The notes: generated by a model not told the origin, from the letters alone. A DNA stretch of 64,000 nt from Collinsella aerofaciens (GCF_019131995.1 NZ_JAHONA010000005.1:49319-113318), one strand, 5' to 3'. Shown: positions 52,879 through 61,327, counted from the first letter of the stretch. Numbers and translations are program-made.

Positions 52879-54084
52879 ATGACCACCCCCGACGAAAAGA
52901 CATTCGCCACGCTCACCAAGCTGTTCGAGGAGGAGTTTGGCCCCATCGGCGACCGCCAGGTGCTCTACGTGCACGCGCCCGGCCGCTCCGAGATCAGCGG
53001 CAACCACACTGACCACGAGGGTGGCCACGTCATCGCCGGCTCGCTCGATGTCGCCGTCGACGGCATCGCCGTGGCAACCGATTCCAACAAGGTTCGCGTA
53101 GCCGACGAGGGCTATCCCACGTTTGAAATCGCGCTCGACACGCTAGACGTTCAGGAGTCCGAGAAGGGCACGTCCGCGAGCCTCGTCCGCGGCATGGCCC
53201 ACGAAATCGCTGCTCTGGGCGTTGAGCCCCAGGGCTTCGACTTCGCCTTCACCTGCTCTGTCCCCTCGGGCGGCGGCCTTTCCAGCTCCGCTGCTGTCGA
53301 GGCGGCATACGGTCGCGCCATGGAGACACTCTGGGACGCACCCGCCATCGAGCCCGTCGCGCTCGCCCAGATGAGCCAGCGCACCGAGAACAACTATTAC
53401 GGCAAGCCCTGCGGTCTGATGGACCAGGCCGCTGTGTGCCTGGGCGGCCTCGCCTACATGGACTTTGAGGACCAGGCTCAGCCTAAAACCCAGAAGCTCG
53501 AGCTCAACTTTGAGGATCACGGCTATGCGCTCGTGCTCGTTAAGGTCGGTGCCGACCACGTGGCCGCCACCGACGACTACGCCGCCGTTCCGCGCGAGAT
53601 GCAGGACGTCGCTGCCGAGTTTGGCAAGGCACGCCTGTGCGAGGTAAACGTGGCGGACTTTGACGCCAAGCTCCCCGAGCTGCGCGCCAAGCTGGGCGAC
53701 CGCGCCTGCCTGCGCGCCGTTCACTACTGGTACGAAAACGGCCTGGTCGACAAGCGCTGGGCTGCCCTGAACGCCGGCGACATCGATCAGTTCCTGGTCC
53801 TGACGCGCGAGTCCGGCGCCAGCTCTGCCATGTACCTACAGAATGTCGTTGCCAAGCTGGGCTCCGAGCAGCCCTCGATGTATGCCCTGGCACTGGCCGA
53901 GCACGTGCTCGACGGCCGTGGCGCCGTCCGTATCCACGGTGGCGGCTTTGGTGGCACCATCCAGGCCTTCGTGCCGCTCGACCTGGTCGGCACCTTTATC
54001 ACCAAGATGAACGGCTGGCTGGGCGAGGGCTCTGCCCGTCATTACGCTATCTCTGACAAGGGGGCTTACGCGGCATGGCTGTAA
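52879..54084 (+). CDS. galK: Galactokinase
   Basis: GHMP kinase of 401 aa that phosphorylates galactose at C1. Motif 1 is GRSEISGNHTDHEGG (about 35-49), motif 2 VPSGGGLSSSAAVE (about 130-143), motif 3 RIHGGGFGGTIQAF near the C-terminus. AAAGGA precedes the ATG. The end overlaps galT by 10 nt. Note GRSEISGNHTD where most galactokinases read GRVNLIGEHTD; the variation in this motif is shared by other Firmicute-like GalK sequences as far as I recall. Confidence 0.93.
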   Translation: MTTPDEKTFATLTKLFEEEFGPIGDRQVLYVHAPGRSEISGNHTDHEGGHVIAGSLDVAVDGIAVATDSNKVRVADEGYPTFEIALDTLDVQESEKGTSASLVRGMAHEIAALGVEPQGFDFAFTCSVPSGGGLSSSAAVEAAYGRAMETLWDAPAIEPVALAQMSQRTENNYYGKPCGLMDQAAVCLGGLAYMDFEDQAQPKTQKLELNFEDHGYALVLVKVGADHVAATDDYAAVPREMQDVAAEFGKARLCEVNVADFDAKLPELRAKLGDRACLRAVHYWYENGLVDKRWAALNAGDIDQFLVLTRESGASSAMYLQNVVAKLGSEQPSMYALALAEHVLDGRGAVRIHGGGFGGTIQAFVPLDLVGTFITKMNGWLGEGSARHYAISDKGAYAAWL

Positions 54085-55703
54085 TGACTGACGTGCGCGA
54101 GGCCGCGCAGAACCTGATCGAGTACGCTATCCACCGATCGATGATCGGTCAGGACGATCGCATCTGGGCGTATAACACCATTCTCGAGTGCATCGGTGCT
54201 ACGGGCCCGGCGCTCGACATGGCCTGGGCGCTCCAGGTTGAGAAACTATCGCTCTTGCACCCCGATACACTCCCCGACTTTGATCTTGAAGGCACGCTTG
54301 CCGCGCTTTCCGAGGCCGCCGTTGTCAACGGTGCCGCCGAGGACACGGCATCGGGCCGCGACCGCATCGCCATGCGCATCATGGGCGTGCTGATGCCGAG
54401 GCCTTCGGTTGTAAACGAGGAATTCAACGGCCGCATGGGCGTCAACGAGCCCCGCGCTGCGACCGACTGGTTCTACGGCCTGTGCTGTGACGCCGGTTAC
54501 GTGCGCCGTGCCGCCATCGCGCGCAACATTAAATGGAGCACTTCCACCAACTGGGGTGACCTGGAGATCACCATCAACCTGTCCAAGCCCGAGAAGGACC
54601 CGCGCGATATTGCCGCGGCCGGTGCAGCCAAGAACACGGGCGAGAAGTATCCCGCCTGCCAGCTCTGCATCGAAAACGAGGGGTATCCCGGACGCTCCGC
54701 CGCAGCCGACGGCGGCGCTCATCCCGCCCGTCAGAACCTACGCGTTATTCCCATTCAGCTTGATGGCGAGCGCTGGGGCTTCCAGTACAGCCCGTATGCG
54801 TATTTTAACGAGCACTGCATTGCCATGAGCTCCGAGCATCGCCCGATGCACGTGGACCGCAAGGGTCTGACCTGCCTGCTCGACTTTGTCGACCTGTTCC
54901 CGCACTACTTTATTGGCTCCAACGCCGACCTGCCCATCGTGGGCGGCTCGATTCTGTCGCACGACCACTTCCAGGGCGGCGCTCACGAGTTCCCCATGAT
55001 GCATGCCGCCGAGGTCTCGCAGTTTAGCGTGCCCGGTTTTGACCAGGTCAGCGGTACCGTGCTGCAGTGGCCGCTCTCGGTGCTGCGCCTGCGCTCGCAT
55101 GACCGCGCTCAGCTGCTCGACGCTGCCGAGAAGATTATCCTCGCCTGGCGCGAGTGGACCGATGAGTCTGTGGGCATCATCGCACACACGGCCGACGGCG
55201 TGGCGCACAACACCGTGACGCCCGTCATCCGCCGCGTCGACTCTCGCGGAAATGCCGGCGGCGAGATTTACGAGGCCTACCTGGCGCTTCGCTGCAACAT
55301 CACGACCGATGAGCATCCGCTGGGCGTGTTCCACCCGCATGCCGAGTACCACCACATTAAGAAGGAGAACATCGGCCTGATCGAGGTCATGGGCCTGGCC
55401 ATTCTTCCGCCGCGCCTGGTTCCCGAGCTCGGCGCTGTCCGCGAGCACCTGCTGGCGGCCAAGGTCGATGCCAGCTACGACCTTGCCGACGCGCTCGAGA
55501 GCGATGACCTTTGTCGCAGCCACGCCGCATGGGCCGAGGACGTCTTTGCTCGCCGCGCCGACGAGCTTACGGCCGACAACGCCATCGATATCCTGCACGA
55601 GGAGGTCGGCGTGGTGTTTGGCCACGTGCTCGACAACGCCGGCGTCTTTAAGTGGGACGAGGCCGGCCGCGCCGCCCAACAGCGCTTTATCGACTCGCTA
55701 TAG
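54075..55703 (+). CDS. galT: Galactose-1-phosphate uridylyltransferase, class 2
   Basis: Transfers UMP from UDP-glucose to galactose-1-phosphate. The 542 aa length and LSHDHFQGGAHEFPM with VPELGAVREHLL identify the long GalT class of Firmicutes and Actinobacteria rather than the 350 aa E. coli type. An ATG 9 nt later (TAATG overlap with galK) is an alternative start. No galE is present in the window, so epimerisation must be encoded elsewhere. Confidence 0.93.
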   Translation: MAVMTDVREAAQNLIEYAIHRSMIGQDDRIWAYNTILECIGATGPALDMAWALQVEKLSLLHPDTLPDFDLEGTLAALSEAAVVNGAAEDTASGRDRIAMRIMGVLMPRPSVVNEEFNGRMGVNEPRAATDWFYGLCCDAGYVRRAAIARNIKWSTSTNWGDLEITINLSKPEKDPRDIAAAGAAKNTGEKYPACQLCIENEGYPGRSAAADGGAHPARQNLRVIPIQLDGERWGFQYSPYAYFNEHCIAMSSEHRPMHVDRKGLTCLLDFVDLFPHYFIGSNADLPIVGGSILSHDHFQGGAHEFPMMHAAEVSQFSVPGFDQVSGTVLQWPLSVLRLRSHDRAQLLDAAEKIILAWREWTDESVGIIAHTADGVAHNTVTPVIRRVDSRGNAGGEIYEAYLALRCNITTDEHPLGVFHPHAEYHHIKKENIGLIEVMGLAILPPRLVPELGAVREHLLAAKVDASYDLADALESDDLCRSHAAWAEDVFARRADELTADNAIDILHEEVGVVFGHVLDNAGVFKWDEAGRAAQQRFIDSL

Positions 55704-55751
55704 CACGCGAGCTCGAACGCACGCACTTAACAAATAGCGCCTACACGACCG

Positions 55752-55789
55752 CGGCGCCCGCCGGCAACATCGCCGGCGGGCGCCGTTTT
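55752..55789 (+). terminator. Terminator of galKT
   Basis: CGGCGCCCGCCGGC and GCCGGCGGGCGCCG form a perfect 14-bp stem with a 6-nt loop and are followed by TTTTC. Confidence 0.9.
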
Positions 55790-55821
55790 CTGATGCAAGG
55801 GTAACTAATTTGCACCAAAAC

Positions 55822-55869
55822 AAGGAGTGTCCCAAACTGCCGGCAGAAAAAGAACGTCCCCAGATGCCG
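55822..55869 (+). repeat. Short dispersed repeat, copy 2
   Basis: AAGGAGTGTCCCAAACTGCC, then GGCAGAAAAAGAACGTCCCC. It recurs in the same orientation at 57333-57380, just after the ATPase gene, so the two copies flank that gene; an inverted copy is at 21872-21919. Confidence 0.7.
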
Positions 55870-55880
55870 ACCTAAACCCA

Positions 55881-55979
55881 CACATTATTCGATGGAAAAA
55901 CGTGGTTACCTCCCACATTATTCGATGGAAAAACGTGGTTTACTCCCACATTTTTCGATGGAAAGACCAAAACGGTCTT
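55881..55979 (+). repeat. Three tandem 33-bp direct repeats upstream of the ATPase
   Basis: Units begin at 55881, 55914 and 55947, an exact period of 33 bp. The first two start CACATTATTCGATGGAAAAA, the third CACATTTTTCGATGGAAAGA. They end at a TATACT box (55979-55984), 24 nt before the start codon, and so cover the -35 and upstream promoter region. A small palindrome AAGACC/GGTCTT overlaps the end of unit 3. Confidence 0.85.
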
Positions 55980-56007
55980 ATACTAACCATGATCGTTAGG
56001 AGGCAGT

Positions 56008-57309
56008 ATGCAGCGACAGCTAATGGACGAACTCATCGCTTGGAAATCTAGGGCAAACCGCAAGCCCCTCCTGCTTAAGGGGGCCCGCCAGACGGGAAAA
56101 ACCTGGCTTCTTAACGAATTCGCAGGCCAGCAGTATCAAAACGTCATCCGCTTTGACTTTATGCTCGAACCGGGCGCACGTTCGCTGTTCGACGGAAGCC
56201 TTGACCCCAAACGCATCATCTCCCAGATAGAGCTCCTGCGCGGCCAGACCATAACGCCGACAGACACACTCATCATCTTCGACGAAATCCAAGAGGCACC
56301 GCGTGGCATCACCTCGCTCAAATACTTCAACGAGCTGGCGCCGGAATACCATATCGTGGCAGCCGGCTCCTATATGGGGCTCGCGCTCCGACGCGAAAAC
56401 GAGTCGTTCCCCGTCGGCAAGATTGACCAGCTTACCATGCGCCCCATGGGGTTTGTCGAGTTCGTTCGTGCCGTCGATGGCGATCCGCTCGCAGATGCCA
56501 TCCTTGCCGCAGACATGGACCTGCTGGCAAACGTTTCCGAAAAGCTCGAGCGCCTGCTCAAGGAATACCTCGTTGTCGGTGGCATGCCAGAAGTTGTCTC
56601 CGCTTTCGCCGCCTCCCACGATTTCATCGAGGCCCGCAGGCTTCAGCAGCAAATCATCGAAGCTTATGAATCCGATTTTGGCAAGCATGCGCCAGCCCGC
56701 ATCGTCGAGCGCATGAGGCTGGTTTGGAAATCCCTTCCCGGCCAGCTCGCAAAGGAAAACAAGAAGTTCGTCTACGGCGCGCTTCGTCCCGGGGCGCGCG
56801 CACGCGATTTTGAGGAAAGCCTCCAGTGGCTCATGGACTATGGAATCGTTCATAAGATACCACGTGTTTCCGCCCTAAGAGCACCGCTCACAAGCTACGA
56901 GGATCTCTCGGGCTTCAAGCTGTTCTGCATCGACACCGGCATCCTCGGAGCACTCTCCGGCCTCACGCCAGCCATTGTTCTGAACGGGCCCGCTGTTTTT
57001 ACGGAGTTCAAAGGCTCGCTGACCGAGCAATACGTCGCACAGGAGCTTTTGCTCCAAGGCAATACTCCCGCGTATTGGTCATCCTCCTCCGGCAATGCAG
57101 AGACTGACTTTGCCGTCGACCATGCGGGGACCGTGCTTCCGCTCGAGGTCAAGGCGGCAGAGAATCTCAAAGCAAAGAGCCTGAGGATTGCCTGCGAGAA
57201 GTTCAAGCTCGAGCGCTGCGTGAGAACATCGTTAGCGGCATATAGAGACGAAGGCACGCTCGTCAATATTCCGCTCTGGGAGATTGGGCAAATCGACAAG
57301 CTGGCATAG
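56008..57309 (+). CDS. ATPase with DUF4143 domain, second type
   Basis: 433 aa. Walker A KGARQTGKTWL (about 24-34), Walker B LIIFDEIQEAP, sensor AAGSYMGLALRR, then a DUF4143 region with DTGILGALSGL and a C-terminal nuclease-fold-like part (ETDFAVDHAGTVLPLEVKAA). AGGAGG precedes the ATG. Flanked by the short repeats at 55822 and 57333 and followed by an IS element, so it may be a laterally acquired unit. The role of the family is not established. Confidence 0.86.
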   Translation: MQRQLMDELIAWKSRANRKPLLLKGARQTGKTWLLNEFAGQQYQNVIRFDFMLEPGARSLFDGSLDPKRIISQIELLRGQTITPTDTLIIFDEIQEAPRGITSLKYFNELAPEYHIVAAGSYMGLALRRENESFPVGKIDQLTMRPMGFVEFVRAVDGDPLADAILAADMDLLANVSEKLERLLKEYLVVGGMPEVVSAFAASHDFIEARRLQQQIIEAYESDFGKHAPARIVERMRLVWKSLPGQLAKENKKFVYGALRPGARARDFEESLQWLMDYGIVHKIPRVSALRAPLTSYEDLSGFKLFCIDTGILGALSGLTPAIVLNGPAVFTEFKGSLTEQYVAQELLLQGNTPAYWSSSSGNAETDFAVDHAGTVLPLEVKAAENLKAKSLRIACEKFKLERCVRTSLAAYRDEGTLVNIPLWEIGQIDKLA

Positions 57310-57332
57310 GCGCTGTGGAGGGGGTGCCCCGT

Positions 57333-57380
57333 AAGGAGTGTCCCAAACTGCCGGCAAAAAAGGAACGTCTCTATCTGCCG
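57333..57380 (+). repeat. Short dispersed repeat, copy 3
   Basis: AAGGAGTGTCCCAAACTGCC, then GGCAAAAAAGGAACGTCTCT, directly after the ATPase stop and about 45 bp before the IS element. Confidence 0.7.
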
Positions 57381-57550
57381 CATTCCCGAAGCAAGGCAAC
57401 GTCGATGTTTTGGCAACGACAGACACTATGACCCAATCCAGGGGCACGGAAACGACAGGAGCCCCCGCTCGTGACCGCGGGTCGGGGCTGCGACAATGTT
57501 GTTGAAGTGCCAGAGGCGCAGCCGCGCCGCAACGAGGTTGGGAGGCTCCC

Positions 57551-58672
57551 GTGCCTAGATATTCTACCGCCTTCGGAATGGACGTACACCTCAGGTCCAC
57601 CACCGTCTGCGCGCTCGACGCGGAGACGGGCGAGGCCGTGACGAGGAGGTTCCGCGGCAACCCCTGGGGCGAGGTCGCGGAGTGGATGTCGGGCTTCCCC
57701 GGCCCGTCGCTCGCCGCCTACGAGAGCGGCTACCTCGGCTTCGCCCCGCAGAGGGAGCTCGCCGGGCTCGGCGTCGAGTGCGTCGTCGCCGCGGTCTCGA
57801 AGATCCCCAGGTCGGCCGCCGACTCGGCCTCCAAGAACGACAGGAACGACGCCGCCAGGATGGCCAAGGCGATACTGTCGCACGACGTCACCCCGGTATG
57901 GGTGCCGTCCCCCGAGATCGAGGGGCTCAGGGACCTCGCCGCCGCCCACGACGCGGCGACCGCCAGGCTCGCGGCGGCGAAGCAGCGGCTCCTGGCGTTC
58001 CTGGCCCGCCGCGGCTACGTCTACGGCGGCACGACGCCGGCCGGCAACCCCCGGAAGTACTGGACGTACGGCTTCCTCAGGTGGCTCGACGGCATACACC
58101 CCGCCGACGACGGCGGCATCCGGGCGCTTGCGGCGCTGAGGAACGAGGTCGAGGCGGCCGATGAGACGAGGGAGGCCCTCCTCGCCGAGTACAGGGCCGC
58201 TGTCGCGGCGGGCCCCCTCTCGGCCGAGGTCGAGGCGCTCCAGTCCATCAAGGGGTGCGGGTTCGCGCTCGCCGCCGCCTTCGCGTCCGAGGTCGGCGAC
58301 TTCTCGAGGTTCCGCTCCGGCAGGCAGGTGACGGCCTACTTCGGCCTCGCCCCGAAGCAGAGGTCGAGCGCGGACTCCGTGCGCCTCGGCGGGATCAGCG
58401 GCGCGGGCAACGCGCTCGTGAGGAAGCTGGCCGTTGAGGGCTCATGGTGCTACGCCGCGGCGCGGCACCAGCCGAAGCTCATGCCGAGGGACACGGGCGT
58501 GCCCCTCGAGATAAGGATGCACGGGAGAAAGGGGTCCGAGCGACTCCTGCGGCGGCGCGAGGAGATGCTCGCCCGCGACATGCCCGCGACGAAGGCCAAC
58601 GCGGCCACCGCGGCCGAGCTCGTGAGGTGGCTTTGGGCCCTCGGCATGATGTGCCGGGAGGGCGCGGAATAG
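57551..58672 (+). CDS. IS110-family transposase (DEDD recombinase)
   Basis: 373 aa. N-terminal RuvC-like DEDD domain (FGMDVHLRSTTVCALD; KNDRNDAARMAKAI with the DxxD pair) and a C-terminal transposase_20 domain (LQSIKGCGFALAAAFASEVG, YFGLAPKQRSS, catalytic serine region GISGAGNALVRKLAVEGSW). GTG start with GGGAGG 5 nt upstream. It uses many AGG arginine codons, unlike the CGC-rich neighbours, a sign of foreign origin. Intact, so probably active or recently active. Confidence 0.92.
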   Translation: MPRYSTAFGMDVHLRSTTVCALDAETGEAVTRRFRGNPWGEVAEWMSGFPGPSLAAYESGYLGFAPQRELAGLGVECVVAAVSKIPRSAADSASKNDRNDAARMAKAILSHDVTPVWVPSPEIEGLRDLAAAHDAATARLAAAKQRLLAFLARRGYVYGGTTPAGNPRKYWTYGFLRWLDGIHPADDGGIRALAALRNEVEAADETREALLAEYRAAVAAGPLSAEVEALQSIKGCGFALAAAFASEVGDFSRFRSGRQVTAYFGLAPKQRSSADSVRLGGISGAGNALVRKLAVEGSWCYAAARHQPKLMPRDTGVPLEIRMHGRKGSERLLRRREEMLARDMPATKANAATAAELVRWLWALGMMCREGAE

Positions 58673-58936
58673 ACATAGCCCCCGTCCCGGCGAGCCGGGC
58701 GGCCTTCGGGGATACCCCCTATTTCGCTGTGCGCGCGGAGCCCTCCGTATGCGCCTAGACAGAGTTGGGGAACCCCGCCGAAGGAATGGAGTGCGGGCCG
58801 CCAGAGCGGTATCCGCGGATATGAGACTGAGCCGAAGGCGTCGACGACATGCCGGGGGCGGACCGGGACGGGTTCAACGGCAGGCCCCGCCGACCGATTG
58901 CAAGCGGTCGGCGGGGCCATTGTGGCTCTTGACAGC
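58673..58936 (+). ncRNA. Probable bridge/seeker RNA region of the IS element
   Basis: Non-coding right end of the IS1111-type element. In this group the right-end non-coding segment is known to encode the RNA that pairs with donor and target DNA. Several stems are visible, the strongest at 58883-58918. Exact RNA ends and guide loops cannot be set from one copy. Confidence 0.5.
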
Positions 58937-58958
58937 GGATTGGGTCATATGAGCGAGC

Positions 58959-59053
58959 GGGTCGCATTTGAGACAAGGTGACGTGAAACGAAAGGGCGCT
59001 GACCTTCTGGTCGCGCCCTTGAAGTTGAACGTCAGATTGTACAGGTGCGGCCC
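58959..59053 (+). repeat. Nested hairpin repeat, family 2, copy 2
   Basis: Nearly identical to the reverse complement of 21731-21827. Its outer stem differs at three pairs, which become G-U wobbles if the plus strand is RNA (GGGTCGCATTTG with CAGGTGCGGCCC). It sits 45 nt past the lacC stop and next to the IS right end. Confidence 0.8.
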
Positions 59054-59096
59054 GCGCAGCGTCGAGCGGTTACGGCGTTTAGTAAAACGCCGTAAC
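59054..59096. repeat. Hairpin repeat, family 3, copy 1, after lacC
   Basis: GCGCAGCGTCGAGCGGTTAC then GGCGTTT-AGT-AAAACGCC-GTAAC. The same design with exchanged stem bases is at 61281-61323, after lacB. It starts 1 nt from the lacC stop; no T-run follows. Confidence 0.7.
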
Positions 59097-59097
59097 T

Positions 59098-60033
59098 TTA
59101 AAGCTCCGTTACTTCAACGTTGTTGAAGATCTCATCCCAGCGGTCCATGACCAGATGGCCGGTCTTGGGATCCATGGCGTTGAGCTTGCCGCAGGTATTG
59201 GCGGTCTTGAGCACCGTGACATCGTCGGCACCAGCAGCAATGGCATGCGCAAAGCCGGCGATGGTCGAGTCACCGGAACCCGTCGCGTTCACAGCCGCAA
59301 TCGCGGGCGTCTTGGCGCGGAACGCGCGGCCCTCATGGAAGCCCACCGAACCGGCAGCGCCCATCGAGACGACAACCCAGGGAATACCGGCAAAGCGGTC
59401 ATCGGCGGCAAGCGCCTCGCGCAGGGCATCGACATCATCGGTCGTAAAGGACGTACCCAGCAGGCCGTTAATCTCGGTCAGGTTGGGCTTTACGAGCTCA
59501 GGCTTAGCGTCGGACTCCAGCGCGGCCTCCAGCGATGCACCCGAGGTGTCGAGCAGCACCTTGGCGCCCGCCTCCTCGGCGATCTTGACGAGCTCGGCAT
59601 AGTAGCCGGCATCGACCCCACGCGGCAGCGAGCCCGAAAGCGTCACAACGTCCGCCTTCGCTGCAAGCTCGGCAAACTTGGCCGTAAAGGCCTCGAGCTC
59701 GGCCGGGGCGATCTGCGGACCGCTCTCCAAAAGCTCGGTCTGATTGCCCTCGTGCAGGATATTCAGGCAAATGCGCGTCTCACCGGCGATGGGCACAAAG
59801 TCGTTCTTGACGCCGTCGGCATCCATAAGCTCAGCCATATAGGCACCCATGTGGCCGCCGAGCAGGCCGGTCGCGAGCACGTCGTCGCCCAGCTGCAGCA
59901 GCACACGGCTCACGTTGAGGCCCTTACCGCCAGCGGTCTTTTCGGGCGTCACGCGGTTAACGTCGTCGATGATCAGCTTGTCGAGTTGATAGCGCGTATC
60001 GATCGACGGGTTCATGGTAACGGTCAGAATCAT
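59098..60033 (-). CDS. lacC: Tagatose-6-phosphate kinase (LacC type, PfkB family)
   Basis: 311 aa PfkB-family kinase. TVTMNPSIDTRYQLD at the start, GGKGLNVSRVL (about 35-45, substrate site), LSGSLPRGVD, and the anion-hole/catalytic motif NATGSGDSTIAGF. LacC and 1-phosphofructokinase are close relatives; the neighbouring lacX, lacB and lacA support tagatose-6-phosphate as substrate. AGGAG lies 7 nt before the ATG at 60033. Confidence 0.9.
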   Translation of the reverse strand: MILTVTMNPSIDTRYQLDKLIIDDVNRVTPEKTAGGKGLNVSRVLLQLGDDVLATGLLGGHMGAYMAELMDADGVKNDFVPIAGETRICLNILHEGNQTELLESGPQIAPAELEAFTAKFAELAAKADVVTLSGSLPRGVDAGYYAELVKIAEEAGAKVLLDTSGASLEAALESDAKPELVKPNLTEINGLLGTSFTTDDVDALREALAADDRFAGIPWVVVSMGAAGSVGFHEGRAFRAKTPAIAAVNATGSGDSTIAGFAHAIAAGADDVTVLKTANTCGKLNAMDPKTGHLVMDRWDEIFNNVEVTEL

Positions 60034-60086
60034 ATTGAACTCCTGTTCCGGGGCGGCATGACCCGCCCCAAACATACGATAACTCG

Positions 60087-60968
60087 TTAAAGGATCTCGA
60101 TCTCAAAGCCGCGGGTAACGGTCTCCCCCGGCTTGGCAACCAGGCAGCCACGCTTGTGCTCCAGAATATCGTCCTCGTCGGAGCAGGTGGACAGGCCGCC
60201 CCACGGTTCAACAGCCACAAAGTCGCCCTCGGGCTTGCTCCACACAATCAGGTACGGCATATCGGGGAACGTCAGGCGCACGCCCTTGTCCTCAGTTTTC
60301 TTGGTCAGCGTAACCACGCGGCTCTCAAGCACGTCAAAGATGGTCTCCGCGAAGTCGAAGAGTTCGTGGGTAAGCGGCAAGTCGTGGCCGACCATCGGGT
60401 TCTTGCTGCGATGCTCAACATCAATCAGGCCCGTCGAGGGAACGGCAGTACACAGCTCGTCGGCCTCGCGCTGCTCAAAACGGAGCTCATAGTCGTCATA
60501 GGACTCACCCTCGTCGAGCGGGCACTTAAAGCCGGGGTGACCGCCCACAAAGAATGGCATGTCCTCGGTGCCCTCATTGGTCACCTCGTAGGACACGTTC
60601 ACCTTTTCCGAATCGATCGTGTAACGAGCAACGATCTTAAACGGATACGGGTACTGCTCGAGCAACTCGGCATGGTCGGCAGAGCTTAGGCTCAGCGCAA
60701 CCATGTTGTCGCTCTGTTCCTCGAGCTTCCACTCCTGCTTGCGCGCAAAACCGTGGCGGGCGAGCTTTACCTCGCGGCCGCCCATGGTCATTGCGTGACC
60801 GTCACGAAGGCCGCCGCAGATCGGGAAGCAAATGGGTGCCTGGCCCGACCAGACCGCCGGGTCGCCCTGCCACAGGTACTCGCGACCGTTGGCTTTAATC
60901 GAAGTGAACGATCCGCCAGCCGTGCTCAGTGCCACACGAATAGAACCGTTATCAAGAACAAACTCCAT
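60087..60968 (-). CDS. lacX: Aldose 1-epimerase family protein (LacX)
   Basis: 293 aa galactose mutarotase-like protein. ICFPICGGLRDGHAMTMGGR and ARHGFARKQEW carry the substrate-binding Arg/His, GGHPGFKCPL the catalytic His, and FVAVEPWGGLST the catalytic Glu. LacX proteins accompany tagatose-pathway lac operons and probably interconvert sugar-phosphate anomers. AAGGAG precedes the ATG at 60968. 53 nt separate it from lacC. Confidence 0.88.
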   Translation of the reverse strand: MEFVLDNGSIRVALSTAGGSFTSIKANGREYLWQGDPAVWSGQAPICFPICGGLRDGHAMTMGGREVKLARHGFARKQEWKLEEQSDNMVALSLSSADHAELLEQYPYPFKIVARYTIDSEKVNVSYEVTNEGTEDMPFFVGGHPGFKCPLDEGESYDDYELRFEQREADELCTAVPSTGLIDVEHRSKNPMVGHDLPLTHELFDFAETIFDVLESRVVTLTKKTEDKGVRLTFPDMPYLIVWSKPEGDFVAVEPWGGLSTCSDEDDILEHKRGCLVAKPGETVTRGFEIEIL

Positions 60969-61280
60969 GGGAATCTTCTCCTTCACATATCATCTTGCAC
61001 GATCCATTGCGAACGCCGTGCCTTTAGCACAAAGGTAATGAGGCGGCGCCGCACGCAAAAGAACAATGCACGCCAAGCCAATTGGGCTGATAGAAAACTG
61101 GCCCGCGCCCCATTACAGAAACGCGAGCCGTCAATTGAAAAGCTGCAGAATGCCGAGTACCGCCAAGAGCGAAGCACACAAGCTCAGCAAGCAAACGTGT
61201 TATCGGAGCAACTTGCCGTACCAGAACGCTTCGCAACAACAGCGGTAACCCCACAGGCACCCTCAACGTCAGCGAGCGTC
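60969..61280. other. Intergenic gap lacX-lacB without a recognised gene
   Basis: About 310 bases. An internal promoter for lacX-lacC could lie here, as a hairpin follows lacB. No operator like those before lacA was found. No gene seen. Confidence 0.5.
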
Positions 61281-61323
61281 GCGCAGCATCGACCCGTTAC
61301 GCGGTTTGGTAAAACCGCGTAAC
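61281..61323. repeat. Hairpin repeat, family 3, copy 2, after lacB
   Basis: GCGCAGCATCGACCCGTTAC then GCGGTTT-GGT-AAAACCGC-GTAAC. Compared with 59054-59096 the stem pairs are swapped (GGCG/CGCC against GCGG/CCGC) while loop size and flanks are kept. It ends 4 nt from the lacB stop. Confidence 0.7.
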
Positions 61324-61327
61324 CTCC

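Larger units (their letters stand above)
57424..58953 (+). mobile_element. IS110-family element, IS1111 type
   Basis: About 1.53 kb with a single transposase gene. Subterminal inverted repeats TATGACCCAATCC are at 57427-57439 and, inverted, at 58937-58949, a feature of the IS1111 group. The 264-bp non-coding part after the gene is longer than the 111 bp before it, as expected where the right end encodes the target-specifying RNA. It contains hairpin GGCCCCGCCGACC/GGTCGGCGGGGCC (58883-58918). The exact ends are estimated to within a few bases. No target duplication expected or seen. Confidence 0.82.

Noticed and set aside
55881-55979. CRISPR-like array
   Set aside because: Only three units, spacers of about 11 bp that are themselves similar, and no cas genes; it is a promoter-proximal tandem repeat.
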